Made by a program: the position numbers and the translations under genes. DNA of 38,872 bases, from assembly GCA_964605715.1 (NCBI GenBank), contig CAZSDV010000015.1, positions 1 to 38,872 on the forward strand. Reading direction: 5' to 3'. This document shows, one piece after another, positions 8,606 to 16,432 of this stretch (positions within the stretch are counted from its first letter, which is position 1; each line of letters opens with the position of its first letter). The notes beneath the pieces are model-generated. The model had not been told where the DNA came from, ran no database searches, and saw only the letters and a list, made by a program, of their open reading frames with translations. This stretch comes from JAPUME01 sp964605715 (GTDB taxonomy: Bacteria; Acidobacteriota; Terriglobia; UBA7540; JAPUME01).

Positions 8606-9394
8606 CTATTGCTTCTCATCACTGTAGGGCCAAGGACCCTGCACCCACAAGCCCCCATCGACCTGGAGAACCTGGCCAGTAGTGAAATCTGCATCATCCC
8701 TAGCAAAGAACAGGACCGCTGAGGCGACATCTGATGGCTTACCCACGCGCCGAGTAGGAGTAATCGGTCCCCAGGTGCCGCTATAGTCGTCAGCTTCAAG
8801 TTTTGTCCGTTCAATTTCTACTGCGCCAGGGGCAACGCAATTCACCGTAATGCCGAGCGGGCCAAGCTCCACTGCGCTGGTTGCGGTAAATAGATTTAGT
8901 CCAGCCTTGGAGGCGTTGTAAGCGGAGCCTTTCAGAAAGGGTATACGACCAGCCCCAGAGCCGATATTAATAATACGGCCTTTTTTCTGGTTACGCATGA
9001 TCCTACCTGCCTGCTGGGTACAGAGAAATGCCCCCTTTAGGTTTATTCCGATGACTTTATCCCAGATATCATCAGTCATTTCAAGTAAGGGGCTCCAGAG
9101 GGTAATGCCAGCGTTATTCACCAGAACGTCAAGGCGTGGAAAGTCGATGGAGTATTGTTTGAACATTTCCTCTACTTCAGCTCGGATGGCGACGTTGCAC
9201 TTGTATATGGCTGTCTTGCGTCCTATGGCGCGGACTTCTGAGGCAGTCTGCTCCGCACCCTTTAAGTCGCTGAAATAGTTTACCCCTACATCACAGCCAG
9301 CTTTAGCCAGCGCCACTGCAATTCCCTTTCCGATGCCTTTACTGGCCCCTGTGACTAGGGCCATTTTTCCTTCAAGTTGTTTGTCTCCAGACAC
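8606..9394 (-). CDS. SDR family NAD(P)-dependent oxidoreductase (FabG-like)
   Basis: Classical short-chain dehydrogenase/reductase (262 aa). It has the cofactor motif TGASKGIGKG (from residue 15), NNAG near residue 92, an active-site Ser in NIGSGAG, and the catalytic YNASK (Tyr and Lys) near residue 160. The end VLQVDGGLWVQGPWP is typical of 3-oxoacyl-ACP-reductase or glucose-1-dehydrogenase-like members. The substrate cannot be deduced. The start is GTG: a strong AAGGAGAG site sits nine bases before it, whereas an ATG just upstream runs into a stop. No signal peptide, so it is cytoplasmic. Downstream, GGT begins 57 bases away, which suggests co-transcription. Confidence 0.92.
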   Translation of the reverse strand: MSGDKQLEGKMALVTGASKGIGKGIAVALAKAGCDVGVNYFSDLKGAEQTASEVRAIGRKTAIYKCNVAIRAEVEEMFKQYSIDFPRLDVLVNNAGITLWSPLLEMTDDIWDKVIGINLKGAFLCTQQAGRIMRNQKKGRIINIGSGAGRIPFLKGSAYNASKAGLNLFTATSAVELGPLGITVNCVAPGAVEIERTKLEADDYSGTWGPITPTRRVGKPSDVASAVLFFARDDADFTTGQVLQVDGGLWVQGPWPYSDEKQ

Positions 9395-9466
9395 AGGTCT
9401 ACTCTCCTTTCATGGGGCCAGGCGTGGCCTCGCCGTGGAGTCGCTTTTTTGTTCGCCCGAAAGCGC

Positions 9467-10141
9467 CTAAGGAAGCGGCCTCACTTGAATGTTTTTGTAC
9501 AGAACCATGCTATGCGGGTCGTGTGCCTGAAGGGCAAATGTGCCGCTGGCAAGCTTACCCACAGCAGCGGCGGTGGGAGTGTCAGGATTCGCGGCATGAA
9601 TTCCTTCCCAATCCACTGGCTGCACCCAGTCCGCAGTAGTTTCGCCATTTATTTTCACCACAATGTGGTCTTCCTGGACAAGGATGTGGTAGCTGAACCA
9701 CTCGTTGTCCTTAGCTGGAGCAACGCTGACGTTTTGCACTCCGTAAAGACTACCTGTCTTCTTCGGATCTTTTTCGTAGGTGTTATTTACCTGACATTCG
9801 AAACCAAGTGCCGGCCAGCCCGTAGGCTGAAATTGTGTATGGAAGTAGATGCCACCGTTGGAATTAGGGTGGGTCATCACATCAGCCTTAAACTCAAAAT
9901 TTTTAAATACGCCACCGTTAACCTCACCTGCATAGAAGAGGTGGCTGTAGTCCTGTCCGTTTGCCACAATTGCTCCATCTTTCACAGTAAAAGATTTATC
10001 GCCAAATTCACTGGCTTTCCAGCCGTTCAGTGTTTCGCCATCAAAAAGGCTAATCCATTCAGGTGCACTCTCTGTCTGCTGGACAGCCGTACACCCTGAC
10101 AGCAATAATACAAGCAAGGGAAAAAGAATCATTCTTTTCAT
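9467..10141 (-). CDS. DUF1080 lipoprotein (3-keto-disaccharide hydrolase domain)
   Basis: Predicted lipoprotein of about 224 aa. The start at 10141 is preferred over one 99 bases upstream: it has GGAG nine bases before the ATG and begins directly with a signal peptide ending in LLLSGC. The single domain has the DUF1080 signature WISLFDGETLNGWK, then DFEFKADV-like strands, NGGIYFHTQ near residue 95, GFECQVNNTY, and a closing NIQVRPLP. The fold is a concanavalin-like jelly roll. Some members hydrolyse 3-keto-glycosides; many are uncharacterised. It fits the exported carbohydrate theme of this region. An SDR gene follows 72 bases downstream on the same strand. Confidence 0.9.
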   Translation of the reverse strand: MKRMILFPLLVLLLSGCTAVQQTESAPEWISLFDGETLNGWKASEFGDKSFTVKDGAIVANGQDYSHLFYAGEVNGGVFKNFEFKADVMTHPNSNGGIYFHTQFQPTGWPALGFECQVNNTYEKDPKKTGSLYGVQNVSVAPAKDNEWFSYHILVQEDHIVVKINGETTADWVQPVDWEGIHAANPDTPTAAAVGKLASGTFALQAHDPHSMVLYKNIQVRPLP

Positions 10142-10519
10142 AATGTGAATCTCCATTAAATTTGAACTTAACTGAACCCAACACCTTGATTCCGATCTAC
10201 CTTCGTTCATAATCATACGCCAGTCGGTCCTTCGTGCCAAGCTAACATCCTTTTCTCTAAAGAGACCTAGAAACTACCCGATCCTAATATGGTTAGTGAG
10301 TCAGCAGACGGACTGACTGACCGTGAGATATGCAAGACAACTTATTGGAGCGATAAATTAACAACTCTGACCTAATAAATTCTTCTAAGGGTATTCTTTG
10401 GTAACCTGGAATCTATCCAACCAAAGATAGAGTGAACCTTAATGATAAAAGTCCTAACTGGTGCAGGTGAGGGAAGGTTGGCTTATGAGTCGATTATTCG
10501 TAGTACAATAACTCGCAAT
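10142..10519. other. Intergenic region between the DUF1080 gene and tRNA-Arg
   Basis: No convincing protein gene seen. It must hold the promoter of the minus-strand genes and that of the tRNA. A TACAAT hexamer at 10504-10509 lies about ten bases before the tRNA and could be its -10 box, with TTGGCT at 10478-10483 as a poorly spaced (20-base) -35. An 8-base inverted repeat (TCTTTGGT at 10395-10402, ACCAAAGA at 10420-10427) has no T tract. Confidence 0.4.
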
Positions 10520-10595
<76 letters not shown>

Positions 10596-10888
10596 TTCTT
10601 TTCATTTACTTACAGGCCCTCTCCAAGAGCGCTTCTCTTCCAATGGTGGGACTTTAGTCAAGTTATTGGAGTACTGGAGCGACGATATTCCGGTACGCTT
10701 CTCAGCCTTACGGTTGCAGTTCTCTAGCTTTTTAAATGCCACCTTTATTTACTCCTCAGCTGGGCGTATATAGCGCATGGTCATCTGGATATTAGTGTGT
10801 CACATTATTAGCATTAAGTTCGGAAGACTTACTCCAACTGCAATCATTCTGGCATGTTCACTTTCATCGGTGAATCTTGAGTAAGTGG

Positions 10889-12220
10889 CTAACGGGTTTT
10901 CATTTTTTTTAGTTTAATCCTAACTTTCGGTTGAAAGTCAGGGAACACAACGATTTGTCTTTCGGTGGGTTGGAAGCCTTCCTTGGAAGCCCTTAACACA
11001 TGAGGACCTAAGGCCAGATGAACTTTACCAGTCTTGGAAGGGCTTCCGTCTATCTCTAATTGCGCCCCTTTAGGTCTTAGCCTGATCCGTACCTGATGTC
11101 GTGGAGTACTGGCATCCGGGACTGAATTTGCAATCCTGAGAGTCTCTTCGCGATACGCAGATGCCTGCCGTGGATAGGCACGAAGATGCTCCAAGGATTC
11201 TGCTAGCGGGAACGGGTAATGCTCATCGCAAAGTGATTTGGTGGATTGGAGGCAGGAGAAGGCCTTGGCCTGTGAGCTTAGCCGTTCTTGCCAAGCGGGA
11301 TGGGTAGAGCAGAGGGCCTCGCTAAACACCTCTTTCCAATTTTGGGGTGCCGCACCCCGAAGGGAAGTATAAAGAGTTAATTTCTCATTGGCTCGATATG
11401 CCCACCTTGAATCGTAGCCTGCTTGGGCTAGAAGTATCATTGCAACTGCGTCTGCTTCCCTCTCTTGTGTTTGACTATCTAGACGAAATTCAAGGGTTTT
11501 CCAGGCTCCTGCAAGGCTTCGATGGAAGAATCCTTTTATCCGGTTTAGCTTTTTCCCTTTAGCGATTTCCTTCCGCTCATCCATTAGCTTTTTCCCATAC
11601 TGCTCTGTTGTTTCCTGCAGAATTGCTACAATACCCCGGGAACTATGCCTCATGACGTTATGTGCCGCTTCATGAGCCAATATCCCATACACTCCTTCCC
11701 AGTCGTTTTTCCAATTCGTATGTTTCGAGAATGAAGCTTGATACGATCGGGGAAATCCTAACGCTTTCCAATATCCCTTCGGGTTTAAAAAATAGGCCAT
11801 TAATCCAGAATTCATAGAGATTTCACTACCAGTTGCAAAGGCGTTTATGCTGTCGTTATCTACCATCCTCACCTTAGGATCAAGTCTTACACCGTAGAGT
11901 TTCTCTGCTGCCTGGTAGAGCCTAGTGAGACCCTGGTTGAGTTTCTGGTCAATTTCAGGATTGATTACGGTCGTATATTGTTGGTATGCCTCAATTTCTC
12001 TGGACATCATGAAGGTATTAAATTCTGATAAGTTAAGTTTGTTAAGCGAGGCAACAGTGAACTCACCAACCTCTCCTCGAGGTTGAATAATTTCAGACAG
12101 GAAACTTCTAGCGATGAGTTCAATCCAGTTGCATTGTGCTATAGCGGGGAGAGGAAGGATCAACACAGACAAAGCTATTCCGATAATAAATCGGCTAATT
12201 ACTTTAAAGGCCATTGTCAT
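10889..12220 (-). CDS. Exported M48-family metallopeptidase with C-terminal PEGA domain
   Basis: Predicted secreted zinc peptidase (443 aa). A signal peptide covers about residues 1-28 (ends AIAQ). The zinc motif HEAAH begins at His183, and the third ligand is in EREADAVAM some 70 residues later; both are typical of M48 (BepA/LoiP-like). Unlike Htpx, it has no membrane helices. The last 75 residues (RIRLRPKGAQLEIDG, KVHLALGPHVLRASKEGF) form a PEGA domain, a beta module often found in surface or periplasmic proteins. Probably a periplasmic envelope quality-control protease; the substrate is unknown. It is transcribed divergently from a second HExxH protein that starts 72 bases away. Confidence 0.9.
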   Translation of the reverse strand: MTMAFKVISRFIIGIALSVLILPLPAIAQCNWIELIARSFLSEIIQPRGEVGEFTVASLNKLNLSEFNTFMMSREIEAYQQYTTVINPEIDQKLNQGLTRLYQAAEKLYGVRLDPKVRMVDNDSINAFATGSEISMNSGLMAYFLNPKGYWKALGFPRSYQASFSKHTNWKNDWEGVYGILAHEAAHNVMRHSSRGIVAILQETTEQYGKKLMDERKEIAKGKKLNRIKGFFHRSLAGAWKTLEFRLDSQTQEREADAVAMILLAQAGYDSRWAYRANEKLTLYTSLRGAAPQNWKEVFSEALCSTHPAWQERLSSQAKAFSCLQSTKSLCDEHYPFPLAESLEHLRAYPRQASAYREETLRIANSVPDASTPRHQVRIRLRPKGAQLEIDGSPSKTGKVHLALGPHVLRASKEGFQPTERQIVVFPDFQPKVRIKLKKMKTR

Positions 12221-12280
12221 GCCTATTTACTCTGTTTGAACTTGCTCTGTGAAATAATAATAACCTGGACATTGATTTAG

Positions 12281-12295
12281 CCATAAAAATTATGG
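12281..12295. repeat. Short palindrome overlapping a start codon
   Basis: CCATAA, three A bases, then TTATGG: a perfect 6-base inverted repeat that includes the ATG proposed for the following gene. It could be an operator in the short divergent promoter region or chance in AT-rich DNA. Confidence 0.4.
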
Positions 12296-12924
12296 ATTTT
12301 AAATCAAATTTTATATTTCTTGATTCGTCCCAATGTCAGGAGGAGAATGAGGCACTTTCACAGAAGGAGCTAGTGAACGAGGTCGCTAATTTGCGGGGTG
12401 TGCGACACATGGTTACTCCAGGAACGAATATGTCTCTCAAATTTACGAAACCGCTTCTGGGTGAGATAACACCCAGCCTGAAGCAACAAGTCGAGCGAGC
12501 TCATGCAAAGTTTCCGGAGCTCAGCGGGCGGCAAATTGTGGTTGGTATTACGAAGAAGCGGTGGCTCGATGGTTATGCTATTGGTGAAGAATTCTGCATT
12601 CGCCTCAATGTTAATCGGAGGACTCAAACCTCCTGCTTCACGATTGGCCATGAATTAACCCATCTCCTTCAAAAACCTGGCTTAGGGATAGTTCCTGACG
12701 GGGAAGTGCAGTGCGATATCTGGACACTGGCACGGAGCGAGCTTTTCCTCGACGAGATTCCCACCTACCTTGACGTCCATCCTTGTACGGAGGAAAGCTG
12801 GAAACATCATGCCAAGGCCGTTCGAGAATTTTGCATCCGGGCCATAGAAGTGAGAAGATCCAACCGAAGGTATATTGTCTGGCTAAAAAAAGTGCTTCGA
12901 GACTATTTTCAGGTCTCTATTTAA
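12292..12924 (+). CDS. Unassigned putative zinc metallopeptidase (HELTH motif)
   Basis: A protein of up to 210 aa with TIGHELTHLLQ (His120, Glu121, His124), the HExxH signature of zinc peptidases. A conserved-looking block follows, GEVQCDIWTLARSELFLDE, whose acidic residues could give a third ligand. I cannot assign a named family; an SprT-, IrrE- or similar minigluzincin is possible. There is no signal peptide, so it is probably cytoplasmic. The C-terminus is basic (RRSNRR, WLKKVLRDYF). The start is uncertain: the ATG at 12292 lacks a ribosome site, while an ATG at 12430 has AGGA seven bases upstream and would give about 164 aa with the motif intact. It is divergent from the M48 gene and its end overlaps the convergent deacylase gene by eight bases. 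Confidence 0.72.
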   Translation: MDFKSNFIFLDSSQCQEENEALSQKELVNEVANLRGVRHMVTPGTNMSLKFTKPLLGEITPSLKQQVERAHAKFPELSGRQIVVGITKKRWLDGYAIGEEFCIRLNVNRRTQTSCFTIGHELTHLLQKPGLGIVPDGEVQCDIWTLARSELFLDEIPTYLDVHPCTEESWKHHAKAVREFCIRAIEVRRSNRRYIVWLKKVLRDYFQVSI

Positions 12925-14389
12925 TCGCTCCACGGATTGCAAGGCCCGGGAATTTACCTTCTACCAAATGCCCCTCAACGAGTACTGCTGTACCATTAAC
13001 AATAACGTGAAGGATTCCTTCGGGATGCTGTGCAGGATCTTCGAATGTTCCTTTATCAAGGACAGTGTGGGGGTTGAAGACCACTAAGTCTGCGTCCGCG
13101 GCCAATTTGACGCGACCCTTATTCCTCATCGCGGGTATCAGCCGCTGGAGTCGTTTGGCGGGACGCAGGCTCATTTTGGCGAGCGCATCCATGAGGCTAA
13201 GAACTTTTTCCTCGCGGACGTACTTACCAAGAACCCTTGCATATGTGCCAAAAGTTCGAGGATGTGCGCGTCCGTTGACAAGCCACATTCCATCACTGGC
13301 AATCATGGTTAGTGGATTGGCGATTGCAACCTTCACATTTTCCATAGAGTAAGAAGGTGGGGTGATCAGGATGCCACCTTGATTCCGGTACTTACGAAAG
13401 GAATTGCGGGTGAGTTGTTCGCCGGTTTCCACCCATATGTATTGCTCAATTTCCTCATCGGAATAGCTTTCCCAGTCGTCAAATAAGTGCGATTGAATGT
13501 AGGTGGAGCCGCGGTTGTAGGGGTAGCATTCCGTCGTGACATCAATGCCATTGTTGCGAGCTTTTTGAATTACACGCAAGTACTCAGGTATTTTTTTCGC
13601 GCCGCTACTGTTAATGTGGACGATATGGAGTGCAGCACCGGTTTCTTTGGAATAGCCCAGGACTTCTTCTACGCTGGCAGCGTCGGTTATTAAGTCTGGG
13701 TTCAGTGATCCTCGAATATGAACAAAGCAGTTGGCGTTGTAATGTGCAGCAATACGAAACAATTCCAAAAGTTCATCCGACGTCGCTCCAGGACTATAGG
13801 CGAGGCCGAATCCGATGCCAACTGCACCACGATCAAGCGCTTGTCGGATCTTCTTCTTTAGCTTGCCAAGGTGACCTGAGGGCAGAGCTCTTGTGAGCGC
13901 TTCACCTTCAAGGCCAGGGTTTACTCCAGTCATCACGATGTTGCGCGTGTAAGGATGACTAATACTAGCACCATGATTCACAAGTGTCCTTCCTTTACGT
14001 TCGGAATAAAAAGCTTCAATATCTTCAACTCCAATTTCTAGTTCCAGCGTGCTGGTAATACCAACATGGACTTGTGCACGATAGTTTTCAGGGCTGTGAC
14101 CATGGCGATGGAGATCAATGAATCCAGCGGTGACGACATGACCCGTGGCATCGAGCACTTGTTTTCCTTGAATCTCTCTCTCAGTAATTGTCTCGATCTT
14201 GGCTCCATTAACACCAATGTTCCGAATAGCATCAAGCCCGGATTCCGGATCCATGACACGGCCATTGACGATTGCAATGTCAAAGGGGCGAGAATCCAAA
14301 ACACAGCTGCTTCCTGATACAACAAGGGCGAGAAGAAAGATAAAGGGGATCGCATTTTTGTATTTCTGGTTTAGGCTCAGTGAGATCAT
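12917..14389 (-). CDS. Exported N-acyl-D-amino-acid deacylase-like amidohydrolase
   Basis: Predicted metal-dependent amidohydrolase (490 aa) of the D-aminoacylase group, which removes acyl groups from N-acyl-D-amino acids. A signal peptide ends in SGSSC (Cys29), a weak lipobox. Motifs in order: DIAIVNGRVMDPESGLDA, VVTAGFIDLHRHGH (metal histidines near residue 95), TLELEIG in place of the usual GNCG segment, NHGASISHPYTR, CFVHIRGS, LHIVHINSSG, and MIASDGM (metal Asp). The ELE segment suggests the subgroup I associate with D-glutamate deacylase-like proteins, from memory. The ending KLAADADLVVFNP is typical of amidohydrolases. AGGA precedes the ATG by seven bases. It could work with GGT in salvaging amino acids from peptides or cell wall; that is inference. 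Confidence 0.87.
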   Translation of the reverse strand: MISLSLNQKYKNAIPFIFLLALVVSGSSCVLDSRPFDIAIVNGRVMDPESGLDAIRNIGVNGAKIETITEREIQGKQVLDATGHVVTAGFIDLHRHGHSPENYRAQVHVGITSTLELEIGVEDIEAFYSERKGRTLVNHGASISHPYTRNIVMTGVNPGLEGEALTRALPSGHLGKLKKKIRQALDRGAVGIGFGLAYSPGATSDELLELFRIAAHYNANCFVHIRGSLNPDLITDAASVEEVLGYSKETGAALHIVHINSSGAKKIPEYLRVIQKARNNGIDVTTECYPYNRGSTYIQSHLFDDWESYSDEEIEQYIWVETGEQLTRNSFRKYRNQGGILITPPSYSMENVKVAIANPLTMIASDGMWLVNGRAHPRTFGTYARVLGKYVREEKVLSLMDALAKMSLRPAKRLQRLIPAMRNKGRVKLAADADLVVFNPHTVLDKGTFEDPAQHPEGILHVIVNGTAVLVEGHLVEGKFPGLAIRGAIK

Positions 14390-14761
14390 TACGAGATCCT
14401 TTGGGAGTGTCTAGGTCGTACGCTCCAGTTTCTAGCTTGGCATTCCTGTTTGGTATTATCAACCTGCCTAAGGGCTTTCGCAAGGAAGTCAGGATAAATT
14501 CTATATTGAGGTATCTAGCAAGCCAGTTAAGTAAACAGAAAAAGTCGTTCCATATTCCACAAAAGGAGTAATAATGAGTATTATTTCCCACTTTAGAGCT
14601 GTAAATTGACAGTTTTTCCCACCTGAGGTGAAAATATTAATTGTTCCCAAGATTTTTAATTCTTGATTATTAGGTTCTATCCTTTTCTGATTTGATTTTT
14701 TGTTAGTTGGAGGTTAGCATCCTTCCGGTTTTTTAAGCTTGCTATGATTAGGGAGAAGATT
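14390..14761. other. Intergenic region upstream of the DUF6868-like gene
   Basis: AT-rich, no supported gene longer than a few codons. An 11-codon frame (ATG at 14574, stop ending 14609) follows a good AAAAGGAG site but has no recognisable product. The region should hold the divergent promoters of the deacylase gene and the small membrane protein gene; I could not pick clear boxes. Confidence 0.4.
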
Positions 14762-15006
14762 ATGGATACAATTGAATCAATGAGGGAATTTCTTGGTTGG
14801 TGTTCAGTGATAAATATCGGAATATTAACATTGCTAACAATTCCTCTGCTTGTGTTACGCGACCAAATTTCACGTGTCAATGCCAAGCTGTTCGATTTGG
14901 GCGCGCGTAGCACGCATCTTGAGTATTATCGTTTTTATCGCAATACAAGATTGCCATATTCTTGCTTAATATTACTCCGTATATCGCACTGAGGATAATT
15001 GGTTAA
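14762..15006 (+). pseudogene. DUF6868-like small membrane protein, frame broken by one base near the C-terminus
   Basis: The start ATG at 14762 follows GGGAG at eight bases. The first frame reads TIESMREFLGWCSVINIG, a hydrophobic helix (LTLLTIPLLVL), RDQISRVNAKLFDLG and YYRFYRN, which fits the roughly 80-residue DUF6868 family. In that frame the protein then degenerates and stops at 14992. Shifting frame at about 14945 (AATACAAG read as AAT-(T)AC-AAG) gives KIAIFLLNITPYIALRIIG and a stop at 15004-15006, which is just the expected second helix and end of the family. One T is therefore missing, through mutation or sequencing error. With it restored, the protein would be about 82 aa with two membrane helices. 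Function unknown. Confidence 0.72.
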
Positions 15007-15008
15007 TG

Positions 15009-15025
15009 TCCTTAAGATTTAAGGA
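15009..15025. repeat. Perfect 7-base inverted repeat after the DUF6868-like gene
   Basis: TCCTTAA, GAT, TTAAGGA, three bases after the restored stop codon. The stem is AT-rich and there is no T run, so it is a poor intrinsic terminator; it could be a protein-binding site or chance. Confidence 0.35.
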
Positions 15026-15199
15026 AATAGCCCGTTATAGAGTTAAAATTGGTAGTGCCAGTTAAGGAGGAGCATTATTCCGGATGGTGCTTGATGTAGG
15101 TAATTGGGATTCTTCATTGGCCATGAATAGCCCTGGTCAATTACACCTTAGACACGAATTGCTCAAATATATTAGCCCTGTTTTAAGTTGAATCAATCC

Positions 15200-16411
15200 T
15201 TAAGGGGCCAGGTCACCGTTTTTTACGAAGCGGGCAAAAGAGAACTCTGGACTGGGTGATTCTTTTCCTGCCAAGATCCCAGCAACTATTTCTCCAAGAG
15301 CGGGGCCGTGTTTGAATCCGTGTCCTGAACCGCCGCCAACCAGCCAGACATTTCCTGCATGAGGGTGCTGGTCGATTAGGAAATGTAGGTCGGGACTGTT
15401 TTCGTATTGGCAGACACGTGACTCAATCACTGGGGCACCCTTAAGTGCCGGAAATCTAAATCTAACGTAGTCAAGTACTCTCTTGATTCCTTGCGCAGTG
15501 ACCACGCGCTCTCCTGAAGTGGGATCAAACTCTGTGCCGCGCGTGTCATCAGCAACCTTGAATCCTCTCTGGTTCAGTCCGGGAACACCGTACATTAACC
15601 GAGGTCCATTGTCTGCCCACACTGGCATATGTGGTTCAGTAAAGCGATTGTCACCTGCCGGGGTCCCAAGAAAAAATACCTCCTGTCGCGTTGGACGTAT
15701 TAACTTTCCTAATTCGTCGGGGAACAATCTTCCGAGCCACGGTCCGCACGCAAATACATAGTGATTGGCCGTGAGCAGACTTCCATCGGAAAGCTCCAAA
15801 CCATGCATCTCACCCCCCTTTATCGGTCCTGGCCTCACTGATAGCTGTCGGTACTCGCCGCCCTCAGCCAGGAATCCTTCTAGAACTGCATGGCACGCAA
15901 TCCGTGCGGTTAGATAGCCAGCACTCTTTTCGTAAATGGCCCACTTTACCCCCTCAAAATTTATCTGAGGATAGCGTTTTTTTGCTTGGTTCGTGGTCAG
16001 TGACTGGAAGGTCAATCCTGCTTGATGAAAGAGGGGCAGCGAAGCCTTTTCATACTCGTCGTTAGGACCCACCATCCACAACATTCCAGTTTGGTGGTAA
16101 AGTTGTCGTCCCCAGCGTTGCTGGTTCTCCTCCCAGAGTTTCAGCGCGCGAGCAACCATATTTACGTACACTGAGTCTCGGCCGTAGGTAGCTCGAATGA
16201 TGCGCGATTCACCGCCGGAACTTGCACGGCTATTGCCAGGACCCCATGTATCTAACAAGGTTACTCGGACACCACGCCTCAGAAGGTGAAGGGCTGTCCA
16301 GCCGCCGAAGGCTCCTGCACCAATAACCGCTACGTGATGGGTCTTGGTACACTTCGTCGTTGGCTCTGAAGCAACGTTAAGTGGGTCAGTGAATAGAAAG
16401 GAACGGCTCAT
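15200..16411 (-). CDS. Monomeric sarcosine oxidase / N-methyl-amino-acid oxidase-like flavoenzyme
   Basis: Predicted cytoplasmic FAD amine oxidase (403 aa), the group that oxidatively demethylates sarcosine, N-methyltryptophan or related amines to give formaldehyde and H2O2. The dinucleotide fold HHVAVIGAGAFGGW begins near residue 26, followed by GNSRASSGGESRIIRATYG, which matches the monomeric sarcosine oxidase flavin site. Cys334 in VCQYENSPD lies where these enzymes bind FAD covalently, and GGGSGHGFKHGPALGE follows as in the family. The N-terminal 25 residues before the fold are longer than usual, but no internal Met allows a shorter start. The substrate is not determinable. It is followed downstream by the DUF6868-like gene on the other strand; the esterase gene is upstream, 21 bases away. 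Confidence 0.87.
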   Translation of the reverse strand: MSRSFLFTDPLNVASEPTTKCTKTHHVAVIGAGAFGGWTALHLLRRGVRVTLLDTWGPGNSRASSGGESRIIRATYGRDSVYVNMVARALKLWEENQQRWGRQLYHQTGMLWMVGPNDEYEKASLPLFHQAGLTFQSLTTNQAKKRYPQINFEGVKWAIYEKSAGYLTARIACHAVLEGFLAEGGEYRQLSVRPGPIKGGEMHGLELSDGSLLTANHYVFACGPWLGRLFPDELGKLIRPTRQEVFFLGTPAGDNRFTEPHMPVWADNGPRLMYGVPGLNQRGFKVADDTRGTEFDPTSGERVVTAQGIKRVLDYVRFRFPALKGAPVIESRVCQYENSPDLHFLIDQHPHAGNVWLVGGGSGHGFKHGPALGEIVAGILAGKESPSPEFSFARFVKNGDLAP

Positions 16412-16432
16412 ATTATTAGCTGGTGGTAATTG

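Noticed and set aside
9377..10099. Long plus-strand open frame (240 codons)
   Set aside because: Lies antisense to the DUF1080 gene, has low-complexity-like composition and no recognisable domain; the minus-strand gene has clear motifs and a ribosome site.
10395..10427. 8-base inverted repeat before tRNA-Arg
   Set aside because: Loop of 17 bases, no T tract and no known site type; probably chance.
12346..12375. Excellent AGGAGGAG site with ATG inside the HELTH gene
   Set aside because: The ATG is out of frame and runs into a stop after eight codons.
14574..14609. 11-codon frame after a strong AAAAGGAG site
   Set aside because: Too short to support as a gene; no attenuator-like repeat of one codon and no following hairpin was recognised.
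15084..15191. 35-codon frame with AAGGAGG upstream
   Set aside because: Spacing to the ATG is about 13 bases, longer than normal; the product has no recognisable family and the region may be only a remnant.
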